From assembly GCA_024401355.1 (NCBI GenBank), contig JAKSLF010000029.1, positions 1 to 34,940 of the forward strand: a stretch of 34,940 nt of DNA. Reading direction: 5' to 3'. The notes beneath the pieces are model-generated. The model was not told the DNA's origin, did not search any database, and was given only the letters and a program-made list of their open reading frames with translations. The translations under genes were made by a program, and so were the position numbers. The stretch is from Bacteroidales bacterium (GTDB lineage: Bacteria; Bacteroidota; Bacteroidia; Bacteroidales; Marinilabiliaceae). Of the stretch, positions 18,790 to 26,415 are shown piece by piece. Within the stretch, counting starts at the first letter, position 1, and the number at the start of each line of letters is the position of its first letter.

Positions 18790-21771
18790 TTAGAAGTTAA
18801 GGCTCATTCCGATCATGTAGACTGTTGGACGTGGATACTTGCCATTGTCTACACCAGAAGTGATTTCTGGATCGAGACCATCATACTTTGTGATAACAAA
18901 TGGATTCTGAACTGTCGCATATATACGTCCATTGAGTCCCTTGTATGTCGACGTGCTGAACAACTTGTCGAACGAATATCCAAGTGTGATATTGTCACAA
19001 CGGAGGAACGATGCATTTCTCACGAAATAGTCAGACTTGTAGTAGTCGGTCTTGCCCTGGAATCCGAGTGCGACAGCTTCTGGTGAAGTGTTGCTCACAC
19101 CCTGGCTGAAAATACCACTTGTCGAGACATTGGCCTTCGAGCTAAGGAAGTCGTAATAGAGATAGTTGTTGAGCGATGCACGCCATGTGAAGCTGAAGTC
19201 GAACGACTTGTAGAGGAACTTGTTTGTCATGCCCATTGTGACGTCTGCCGATGGCTTCTTGTATACATACTTGTCGTCATCGTTGATTGTTCCATCACCA
19301 TTGCGGTCAACAAAGACACCCTCCATTGGTTTGCCATTCTTGTCATAAACCTGCTGGAAAACGTAGAAGCTATTGGTAGCACAACCTACTTTGTTAATCT
19401 GCACTTTGTTGCTCAATCCGGCAGAGATGTCGTCACCTGCGGTATAGCCATTTTCGGCAACAAGCGAAGTGATCTCGTTCTTGTTCCATCCAACGTTGTA
19501 TGTAACCTGCCATGTAAAATCGTTCTTGACTACTGGACGCGCATCGATAGAGAATTCAACACCATAGTTTGTAAGTGTACCGATATTCTTGTATATATAG
19601 TTACCGAAGTTTGTTCCCGACGCTACAGACACCTCACTTATAAGGTCTTTTGTCTCGCGATAATAGTAGTCGGCGGCACCAGTGATACGGCCATTCAAGA
19701 AGTTATAGTCGATTCCTGCATTGTAGGTCGTTGTCTGCTCCCATTTCAAATCTTCGTTGAACACTTCAGGACGTGCGGTATAGTATGACTCCTGACCAAG
19801 AGGATACTTGCCATACTGGTCTGATGTGACATAACGTATGGTGTAGTAGTTTTCCTTGCCTATGTTCTGCTGACCTGTCACACCCCATCCGAGACGAAGC
19901 TTGAGATCAGACAATACGTCGACATCCTTGAGGAACGACTCTTCCTTAATCTTCCATGCGAAAGCCGCAGCAGGGAATGTTCCCCACTGGTTATCCTTTG
20001 CAAATCGGCTCGAACCATCCCAACGAATAGTGAATGTAAGGAGATAACGGTCGAGAAGTGAGTAATTGACACGGCCAAAGTATGAAACAAGAGTTGTACG
20101 ATAGATGTGCTTTGTCTCACCACGAAGCTTGGCATTCTTTATTTCACCTGTCTTAGGGTCTGTACCATTGCCTTCATTAAACTCTGTTCTGCGGAAGTGC
20201 TGCTCTTCAGCACCTGCCATCACATTAAGACTCTGGTTTTCGAAGTCGTGGTTATACTGCAGATAGGCATTACCCTGAAGGTTGTACTTATATGACTGAT
20301 CGAAACCGTCCCAGCCGTAGTAGTTGTTTGAATATGAATATGGAGAGATAACGGTTGTCTGACGGCCTTCCGAGTAGTCGCCACCGATATTACCATGAAT
20401 TCTCAAATCCTCAAAGTTGTGAATCTTATAGTCTACCTCGAGGTTGCCTACAAACGAGTGAGCCTTTGCCTGGTCATTCTTAAGATTGAGAAGAGCAACA
20501 GGGTTCTGAGGCGCATTTGTATTAACTGATGGCTCAGACCATTCACTTTCGTTCTTTGTTCCTGTCATTTCCTGCCAGTACCCACCTGTTGTCTGGAACG
20601 ACTCGTCACGTACAGGACGTGTTGGGTCGGCTGAAATAGCACCACCGAATACAGCGTCATCAGCATAACGGCTCTTCGCAAACATGTATTTAGCAGTAAG
20701 GTTGACTGCCAAATGATCCTCGAGGAATTTAGGGTTGAGGTTCACTGCTGTTGTCAGACGCTGATATTTTGAAGTTTCAACGATACCGTTGTCGCATGTA
20801 TAACCTACGCTGAGACGATATGGGAAATTACCCGCAGCACCACTGACACTTATATTATGGTCAGTCGAAAGAGCCAGACGATAGATCTCGTCCTGCCAGT
20901 CGGTATTTGCCGTACCAAGGTCTTCCTTGCTTTTACCAAGCTTGTTGAAAGCATAGTCGCGAAGTTCATCGCCGTCGAGCACTTCGTATAGCTTGCGAGG
21001 TGTCGATACCGAAACATTGCCTGCATAAGCAATTACAGGACGACCACTCTTGCCTTTCTTTGTTGTGATGATGATGACACCATTCGATGCACGTGATCCA
21101 TAGATTGCCGTTGCCGAAGCGTCTTTCAAAACAGTGAAGCTTTCTATATCGTCTGGATTGACCATTGAAAGTCCGTTAGAAAGACCCTTAACGCCATCGT
21201 TATCCATTGCCAGACCATCAATAACGATAAGTGGATCGTTTGATGCGTTGAGAGATGATCCACCACGGATACGGATTGTTGCGCCTGCACCTGGAGCACC
21301 GCCATCTGTCGTTACATTGACACCGGCAATCTTACCTACCATCATGTCTTGCGCACTTGTCGTAACTCCCTTTGTCATTTCGTCAGGCTTTATGGCTGAT
21401 ACCGAACCCGTCATGTCATTTTTCTTAACGGTACCATAACCGATAACAATGACATCATTAAGCTCTTGAGTGTCTGTGCTAAGCAACACATCAAGATTTG
21501 GCGCTGCAGCCACTTCTTGTGTTGTATAGCCAATGAATGAGAACACGAGAACATCACCTTCGCTAGCGTTAAGGCTATAGTTTCCGTCGAAATCGGTGAT
21601 TGTTCCCTTGGTTGTCGACTTGATCACGACAGAGACGCCTGGTATAGGCGAATTATCTGCCGCATCACGAACCACACCCTTGACTGCGACCTGCTGCGCA
21701 TATACTGTCATTGCGCCCATCAGCCCCATTACCATCACGAGTGCTCTTTTTAGGAAAATACTTCCGTTCAT
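18790..21771 (-). CDS. susC: SusC-family TonB-dependent outer-membrane transporter
   Basis: The outer-membrane channel that imports starch oligosaccharides using TonB energy. The frame is open to 21858, but the ATG at 21771 begins a normal signal peptide (MNGSIFLKRALVMVMG...VYAQ), so I take this start; it gives 993 residues. After cleavage come a carboxypeptidase D-like regulatory domain (VKGVVRDAADNSPIPGVSVV, about 28-110), a TonB box region (DVIVIGYG), the plug with IRGGSSLNASNDPLIVIDG and IYGSRASNGVIIITTKKG, and the 22-strand barrel. The chain ends in SLNF; a C-terminal Phe is typical of barrel insertion signals. It is the first gene of the operon, with a leader of about 155 bases. Confidence 0.94.
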   Translation of the reverse strand: MNGSIFLKRALVMVMGLMGAMTVYAQQVAVKGVVRDAADNSPIPGVSVVIKSTTKGTITDFDGNYSLNASEGDVLVFSFIGYTTQEVAAAPNLDVLLSTDTQELNDVIVIGYGTVKKNDMTGSVSAIKPDEMTKGVTTSAQDMMVGKIAGVNVTTDGGAPGAGATIRIRGGSSLNASNDPLIVIDGLAMDNDGVKGLSNGLSMVNPDDIESFTVLKDASATAIYGSRASNGVIIITTKKGKSGRPVIAYAGNVSVSTPRKLYEVLDGDELRDYAFNKLGKSKEDLGTANTDWQDEIYRLALSTDHNISVSGAAGNFPYRLSVGYTCDNGIVETSKYQRLTTAVNLNPKFLEDHLAVNLTAKYMFAKSRYADDAVFGGAISADPTRPVRDESFQTTGGYWQEMTGTKNESEWSEPSVNTNAPQNPVALLNLKNDQAKAHSFVGNLEVDYKIHNFEDLRIHGNIGGDYSEGRQTTVISPYSYSNNYYGWDGFDQSYKYNLQGNAYLQYNHDFENQSLNVMAGAEEQHFRRTEFNEGNGTDPKTGEIKNAKLRGETKHIYRTTLVSYFGRVNYSLLDRYLLTFTIRWDGSSRFAKDNQWGTFPAAAFAWKIKEESFLKDVDVLSDLKLRLGWGVTGQQNIGKENYYTIRYVTSDQYGKYPLGQESYYTARPEVFNEDLKWEQTTTYNAGIDYNFLNGRITGAADYYYRETKDLISEVSVASGTNFGNYIYKNIGTLTNYGVEFSIDARPVVKNDFTWQVTYNVGWNKNEITSLVAENGYTAGDDISAGLSNKVQINKVGCATNSFYVFQQVYDKNGKPMEGVFVDRNGDGTINDDDKYVYKKPSADVTMGMTNKFLYKSFDFSFTWRASLNNYLYYDFLSSKANVSTSGIFSQGVSNTSPEAVALGFQGKTDYYKSDYFVRNASFLRCDNITLGYSFDKLFSTSTYKGLNGRIYATVQNPFVITKYDGLDPEITSGVDNGKYPRPTVYMIGMSLNF

Positions 21772-21931
21772 GATAGATTTGTTTTTAATTATTTTTAATT
21801 TGTTTAACTTTATCCGTACATCTATATAAATAGAGGCACGAAGTGTTTTTTTGGACAATTGATCGTGGACACTGATTAGTCAGTTCTGAAAAGACATGCA
21901 TTCGCTGCACTTTCCTTTCATTTCCACGCCA

Positions 21932-21963
21932 CAAAGATACAACGTTTCTACGTGTAAATCAAC
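21932..21963 (-). promoter_or_regulatory. sus operon promoter
   Basis: On the minus strand the -7 box TATCTTTG (21939-21932) has GTTG (21963-21960) 20 bases upstream as a near-consensus -33 box. Transcription would start near 21926. Confidence 0.7.
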
Positions 21964-22029
21964 ACTTTTTCGCACACCCAAGACACTGAATTACAAATAA
22001 TCTCCGCAACCGATTGTGCAAACGACGCC

Positions 22030-22041
22030 GCAAACGTTTGC
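22030..22041. promoter_or_regulatory. LacI-family-type operator, copy 1
   Basis: GCAAACGTTTGC is a perfect 12-base palindrome with the central CG typical of LacI/GalR-family sites. It lies about 105-115 bases upstream of the predicted susC transcript start and about 150-160 bases upstream of the MFS start, outside both core promoters. The same word occurs at 30720-30731. Confidence 0.65.
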
Positions 22042-22175
22042 AAGAAATCATCATGATAAAAATCATATTATTTTTCTCATCCGGCTTGACTATCCATTGC
22101 TTTTTAGTGAGTATTTTTTGTAATTTTTAAACTATTGCATCCCTTTTCCATGAACACCCTATCCTCAAAAATGCG

Positions 22176-22183
22176 TAATTTTG
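22176..22183 (+). promoter_or_regulatory. -7 box of the rightward MFS gene
   Basis: TAATTTTG fits TAnnTTTG and lies 23 bases before the ATG at 22207. No clear -33 box is seen, so expression may need an activator. Confidence 0.55.
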
Positions 22184-22206
22184 TGTCCGAATAATTATTT
22201 TTTCCA

Positions 22207-23427
22207 ATGACTACCCTGCCAGAAAACAAAGGAACGAAGGAAAAACTATGGAACGCCAACTACAATAAGGTGATGTTTATCAATTTCGCCCTGTTCTTCT
22301 CGTTCTATCTGCTCATGCCTCTTCTGCCTATATATCTCAGCGAGAACTTCAATGCTACAAAGGATACCATAGGAGTTGTACTCTCGGGCTATACTCTTGT
22401 CGCACTTATAACGCGAATGTTCTCTGGCTACATTGTCGACAGCTTCTCACGCAAGAAGGTACTCATGGCTTGCCTTTTCGTCTATTTTCTTGTATTCGGC
22501 GGCTATCTTGCTGCAGGGAGTCTTGTACTGTTTGCCATCTTCAGGACCTTGCATGGCGCACCATTTGGTGCATCGACCGTGGCCAACAGCACTATGGCCA
22601 TCGACGTATTGCCTGCTTCACGACGCAATGAAGGTATCGGACTCTATGGGCTTAGCAACAATCTTGGATCGGCTCTGGCACCTCTGGCTGGCATATACAT
22701 ATACGACACGTTTCATGATTTCGACATAATCTTCTGGCTGGCATTCATAATGGCTGGAATGGGCTTTCTAGCCACTTGGACCATCAAAGCCCCAGCCAAT
22801 GCCCAGGAGAAAAACAAACAGCCCCTGTCGCTCGACAGATTCTTTCTCTCACGAGGATGGTACCTGGCTCTCAACATGGCGTTCTTCGGATTCTGCTGGG
22901 GAGTACTGAGCAACTACCTTGCCATCTATGGCAAAGAGTGCCTTGGCATGACTGGTGGGACAGCCAATTTCTTCCTCATCCTTTCGGCCGGACTAATCAT
23001 ATCGCGTCTGCAAGGCAGCAAGTCGCTGCGCGAGGGGAAACTGTTGCCTAACGCCATGGAAGGCATCATACTATCAACTGTTGGCTATGCCATATTTATC
23101 GCCTGGCCTTCATATATAGGCTACTATGGAGCGGCCATACTGATCGGATTTGGCAACGGACATCTATGGCCTGCATTCCAGAATATGATTATTGCAGTGG
23201 CTCACCACAACGAACGTGGCACAGCCAATTCCACTATACTCACCTCTTGGGACCTTGGACTCGGACTGGGCATTCTTCTCGGTGGAGTTGTTGCAGAGCA
23301 TGTGAGCTACTCAGCAGCCTTCTGGATGAATGCAGCAGTTCAGTTTGCCGGATGTATAGTGTTTTTCCTTCTGACCAAGGGGATGTATAGCAAGATGACA
23401 GAAAAAGAGGGTGACCTTATTTTCTGA
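22207..23427 (+). CDS. MFS transporter, drug/sugar-efflux-like
   Basis: A 406-residue inner-membrane protein with about 12 hydrophobic segments. After the second segment it has the MFS motif A (GYIVDSFSRKKVLM, about 74-87), and there is a central cytoplasmic loop near 198-212. The TM4/5 region HGAPFGASTVANSTMAIDVLP and the repeat NNLGSALAPLAG match the general MFS_1 fold of YfcJ/YhhS-like carriers. The substrate cannot be read from the sequence. Its divergence from the sus operon and the LacI-type site between them suggest co-regulation with starch use, but the site is far from its promoter. Its last 11 bases overlap the oppositely oriented cyclophilin gene. Confidence 0.85.
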   Translation: MTTLPENKGTKEKLWNANYNKVMFINFALFFSFYLLMPLLPIYLSENFNATKDTIGVVLSGYTLVALITRMFSGYIVDSFSRKKVLMACLFVYFLVFGGYLAAGSLVLFAIFRTLHGAPFGASTVANSTMAIDVLPASRRNEGIGLYGLSNNLGSALAPLAGIYIYDTFHDFDIIFWLAFIMAGMGFLATWTIKAPANAQEKNKQPLSLDRFFLSRGWYLALNMAFFGFCWGVLSNYLAIYGKECLGMTGGTANFFLILSAGLIISRLQGSKSLREGKLLPNAMEGIILSTVGYAIFIAWPSYIGYYGAAILIGFGNGHLWPAFQNMIIAVAHHNERGTANSTILTSWDLGLGLGILLGGVVAEHVSYSAAFWMNAAVQFAGCIVFFLLTKGMYSKMTEKEGDLIF

Positions 23428-24667
23428 TTATAACCACGTCTTTTACCCTGATATCCTCAACGGGTCTGTCACCATTTAGCTTGACGTCGGCAATACGGTC
23501 TACCACATCCATGCCCGATGTCACTTCACCAAATATCGTGTAATCTCCATCAAGATATGGTGCTCCACCCACACTGCGATATGCCTCACGCTGACGTTGT
23601 GAGAATTTCTTTCCGTAATCTTTCTCTATTTCGTTGAGTTCGGAATCAGTAAATTTTCTTCCCGCCACAATGAAAAACTGCGATCCGTCTGACCTGTTTG
23701 AGGAGTTATGGTCAGATGGCAACTTCGACGCCGACACCACTCCACGTTTATGGAATATGCCGTCAACCAGATGCATTGGCAATTTGTAACCAGGTCCCTG
23801 CCATCCTACAACATCATCTTTCTTGGCATGTTTGCTATCAGCCGCACCTGTCTGTATAAGGTAGTTAGGAAGCACCCTGTGCACCAGCAGCGAGTCATAG
23901 AAATCATCGCATACAAGACGGATGAAGTTGTCACGGTATTCGGGTGTTTCGTCATAGAGCCTTATGGTTATATTGCCCATGGTGGTAACAATCCTCATGC
24001 CACTGATAGTTTTATATGAAGGATATACCTTGTTAGTCTTGAGACGAAGGTCGTATATATTTTCGTGGCCGTCGCCTATGTGACTCATCAGAGCTCTCAC
24101 CTTGGTTGCATCAATGACGCTTTCATGACCGTCACATATTGCAGCCAGATTGCCATCCATATCAAAGAGAGCCGTGCCTGCCACATTTTTTACAGTCGGC
24201 GTATAGAATGTCCTCATCATCTTACCCTTGTTATACGACAAAGTGTAGAGTGTGTCCTTTCCAGAGACAACTGCCGTATCGACCGGGTTTACATCCTGTA
24301 TTCTCTTTCCTACTCGCAGCGCCACAAGATTATTGTCAATATCGTAACAGACAAATCCATACACATTAACAGCCTGTTTATTGTCCATCTTATTCATCTT
24401 TGCAGTGAACGCCCCCTTGATGAAATCGAAGGGAGTGACCACGATATCAGGAGCCACATACACACCTTGCCCGTCGGCTATCTTCTGGCCATATACATCG
24501 TATGTTATGATGTGAGCCATATTGTCGAGGTTACGTGAATAATGCATTGGACGTGCCTTGACCACTGCAGGCTTTTCCTCTTTTTTCTCACCACCGCCAC
24601 AAGATGCGACAAGTATCGACAACATGGCGGCTGAACAATATTTTATGATGGAGATAAAGTGTGGCAT
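23417..24667 (-). CDS. Lipoprotein with trypsin-like pseudoprotease domain and C-terminal cyclophilin domain
   Basis: A 416-residue lipoprotein; the signal ends VASC (Cys23), followed by GGGEKKEEK. Residues about 222-415 are a cyclophilin-type peptidyl-prolyl isomerase. Of the human CypA active-site set, Arg264, Gln272, Gln330 and Phe331 (GSQFFIV) remain, but the Phe of the FMxQGGD motif is Tyr269 and the GG is TG. Residues about 60-190 resemble a trypsin-like (HtrA-type) barrel: GQGVYVAPDIVVTPFDFI, YDIDNNLVALRV and AGTALFDMDGNLAAI. The positions of the catalytic His, Asp and Ser appear to be Asp81, Asn113 and Ala163, so no protease activity is expected. It is the last gene of a three-cyclophilin operon, 6 bases after the preceding gene. 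The cyclophilin call is firm; the protease-like fold is an inference. Confidence 0.8.
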   Translation of the reverse strand: MPHFISIIKYCSAAMLSILVASCGGGEKKEEKPAVVKARPMHYSRNLDNMAHIITYDVYGQKIADGQGVYVAPDIVVTPFDFIKGAFTAKMNKMDNKQAVNVYGFVCYDIDNNLVALRVGKRIQDVNPVDTAVVSGKDTLYTLSYNKGKMMRTFYTPTVKNVAGTALFDMDGNLAAICDGHESVIDATKVRALMSHIGDGHENIYDLRLKTNKVYPSYKTISGMRIVTTMGNITIRLYDETPEYRDNFIRLVCDDFYDSLLVHRVLPNYLIQTGAADSKHAKKDDVVGWQGPGYKLPMHLVDGIFHKRGVVSASKLPSDHNSSNRSDGSQFFIVAGRKFTDSELNEIEKDYGKKFSQRQREAYRSVGGAPYLDGDYTIFGEVTSGMDVVDRIADVKLNGDRPVEDIRVKDVVIIRK

Positions 24668-24673
24668 GGTCGG

Positions 24674-25474
24674 CTAGTCTATTATTTCTATCGTTATCTT
24701 GACATCGGTAAGTGGTCGGTCGTTTTTGTCCACCTTCAACTCACTTATCTTGCGCAACACGTCAAGTCCTTCTATCACTTGGCCAAAAACTGTGTATTCT
24801 CCATCAAGCTCTGGTGTACCTCCTCGTGTTGTATAGGCTTCGCGCATTTCGGGCGTGAACTCCTTGTAGTCGGATATCCTGTACTCATAGTCCATACGTT
24901 CTTTGATCTCCGTCACGAGGGCATTATATTCCTTTGCCTTACCTTCTGCCTTAAGTTTCTGCAACTCTTCCTTGTGAGGCAGATAATACGTTTTCTTCAA
25001 CTTGTTTCTAATAGGCTGGTTGACTGCCAACTCCATCTTTGTCAATATAGAGTCGGCATAGACACGGCCCTTGACGATATAGAACTGAGAGATGTCGGAA
25101 TACTTCAGGATATTTATCTTATCGGGCTGGCGAGGAGCGCAGAGAGCACCGAGCTGGTGGAAATGTTTCTTTGTAAACTCCGAATCTATCTCGTCAGCTT
25201 CGTCGCCATATCCTATGTGTTGTCCTGGCTGGGCATTTCTGGAGTCAGACGATCCGCCCTGAATGACAAAATTCCTCACGCATCGATAAAAGAGAGTGCC
25301 GTCGAAATGCTTCTTTTCGACAAGCCGTATAAACTCATTCCTGTGCTTTGGCGTATCGTCAAACAACACGGCTTTCATATTGCCCATATTGGTCTTTATC
25401 AGTACATGATGCGTTTGCGCCACGGCCATACTCGTCATGACAAGTGACAATATGAGTGCTGTCAGTCGTTTCAT
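24674..25474 (-). CDS. Secreted cyclophilin-type peptidyl-prolyl isomerase with helical insert
   Basis: A 266-residue protein with a type I signal peptide (cleavage near MAVAQ, 20) and so probably soluble in the periplasm. The cyclophilin core covers about 22-136 and 218-266. It keeps Arg64, Phe69, Gln72 (RCVRNFVIQGG), Gln130 and Phe131 (ISQFYIV); the Trp of CypA is absent, as in many bacterial forms. Residues about 140-217 are an inserted, charged helical segment rich in Lys and Glu, not part of a minimal cyclophilin. It helps prolyl isomerisation in exported proteins, by family. It is the middle gene of the operon, with gaps of 7 and 6 bases on either side. Confidence 0.88.
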   Translation of the reverse strand: MKRLTALILSLVMTSMAVAQTHHVLIKTNMGNMKAVLFDDTPKHRNEFIRLVEKKHFDGTLFYRCVRNFVIQGGSSDSRNAQPGQHIGYGDEADEIDSEFTKKHFHQLGALCAPRQPDKINILKYSDISQFYIVKGRVYADSILTKMELAVNQPIRNKLKKTYYLPHKEELQKLKAEGKAKEYNALVTEIKERMDYEYRISDYKEFTPEMREAYTTRGGTPELDGEYTVFGQVIEGLDVLRKISELKVDKNDRPLTDVKITIEIID

Positions 25475-25481
25475 CTCTACC

Positions 25482-26306
25482 CTATTTTTCTACCCTTACA
25501 GTCATGCGTATGTCATCCAGCGGACGGCTCTTCAAGTCGGTCTGTACCGATGCAATCTTGTCTACCACATCCATACCCTCTTCGACCTCACCAAACACGG
25601 TATAGTCACCATCGAGATGTGGTGTTCCGCCTGTTGTCATATATTCATTCCTCAACTCCTCGGGGATTACAAACAGTCCGTGGTCTTCAGCCATTTCGGT
25701 TGCCTTTGCCAATATGCGCAACTGCAGATCCATAAGTTCGGCACTCATGCCGTTCTGCTGATAATAAAGCAGCGAGTCCTGATAATGAGGCTGTATCTTG
25801 TAGAAATAGTCGTTCTTCAGACGAGTGTTGCGCTTGGCCTCTATCATGTCAAGATCTTCGCTGCTGAACGCTTCGCCCTGAACGATGTAGAACTGTGATC
25901 CCGACGACTTTTTCTCCGGATTGACCTTGTCAGGTTTACGTGCTGCAGCGACAGCCCCTCGCTTGTGATGATGCTTCGGATAGACGATCTCCGCATCGAG
26001 CGCCTCACCTATCTCGCCTTCACCTAGCTGTACGCCCTTGTCCGCATCACGAGAGTTAGGGTCACCGCCCTGTATCATAAAGCCTTCAATGACTCTGTGG
26101 AACAAGAGTGAATCGAGCTGGCCACTGTCAGCCAACTTCAGAAAATTCTGCTTGTGCACAGGTGTGTCGTCATACAGAAGTATCTTTATGTCACCATAAG
26201 GTGTCGATATCACCACATGGTCGGCGTCTATTTCTCCAGGGTTAGCGCATGCGCTGCATGCCATAAATGCCGTGGTCAAAATGAATATGGTCAGAATCGT
26301 TTTCAT
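25482..26306 (-). CDS. Cyclophilin-type peptidyl-prolyl isomerase lipoprotein with helical insert
   Basis: A 274-residue lipoprotein; the signal ends at Cys17 or Cys20 (FMACSAC). Of the three tandem cyclophilins it has the most complete active site: Arg71, Phe76 and Gln79 in HRVIEGFMIQGGD, Gln138 and Phe139 in GSQFYIV, then LDGDYTVFGEV at 231-241. Between the GSQFYIV strand and the last strands is an inserted segment (about 148-225), predicted helical. The same placement of an insert in the next gene shows the two arose by duplication. It is the first gene of the operon; the -7 box at 26332 leaves a leader of about 20 bases. It likely assists folding of exported proteins. Confidence 0.9.
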   Translation of the reverse strand: MKTILTIFILTTAFMACSACANPGEIDADHVVISTPYGDIKILLYDDTPVHKQNFLKLADSGQLDSLLFHRVIEGFMIQGGDPNSRDADKGVQLGEGEIGEALDAEIVYPKHHHKRGAVAAARKPDKVNPEKKSSGSQFYIVQGEAFSSEDLDMIEAKRNTRLKNDYFYKIQPHYQDSLLYYQQNGMSAELMDLQLRILAKATEMAEDHGLFVIPEELRNEYMTTGGTPHLDGDYTVFGEVEEGMDVVDKIASVQTDLKSRPLDDIRMTVRVEK

Positions 26307-26331
26307 CTTTCTTTGACTTTTTGGTCTGTGA

Positions 26332-26339
26332 CAAAGATA
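26332..26339 (-). promoter_or_regulatory. -7 box of the cyclophilin operon
   Basis: TATCTTTG on the minus strand, 26 bases before the ATG at 26306. No -33 box is evident. No terminator could be found between this box and the end of the SusA-like gene (26416), so read-through from upstream is possible. Confidence 0.55.
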
Positions 26340-26415
26340 GAAAGAATTATTTCTATATCCTAATGTTCAGCACACATAACCACTTCAATCGCTCAATCTA
26401 TGGACGACACTTTTG

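Larger units (their letters stand above)
21772..22206. other. Divergent regulatory region between the sus operon and an MFS gene
   Basis: This 435-base region has no credible gene. It contains the susC leader, the susC promoter (21932-21963), a LacI-type palindrome (22030-22041) and the -7 box of the rightward MFS gene (22176-22183). The stretch near 21850-21870 (GGACAATTGATCGTGGAC) weakly resembles the repeat after prfA. Confidence 0.6.

Noticed and set aside
21772-21858. Earlier ATG (21858) as susC start
   Set aside because: It would put 29 polar residues before a normal signal peptide; the ATG at 21771 gives a proper export signal.
26337-26356. ATAGAAA/TTTCTAT hairpin as terminator of the susA-like gene
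   Set aside because: The stem is weak and AT-rich, overlaps the promoter of the cyclophilin operon and has no T-run on the minus strand.
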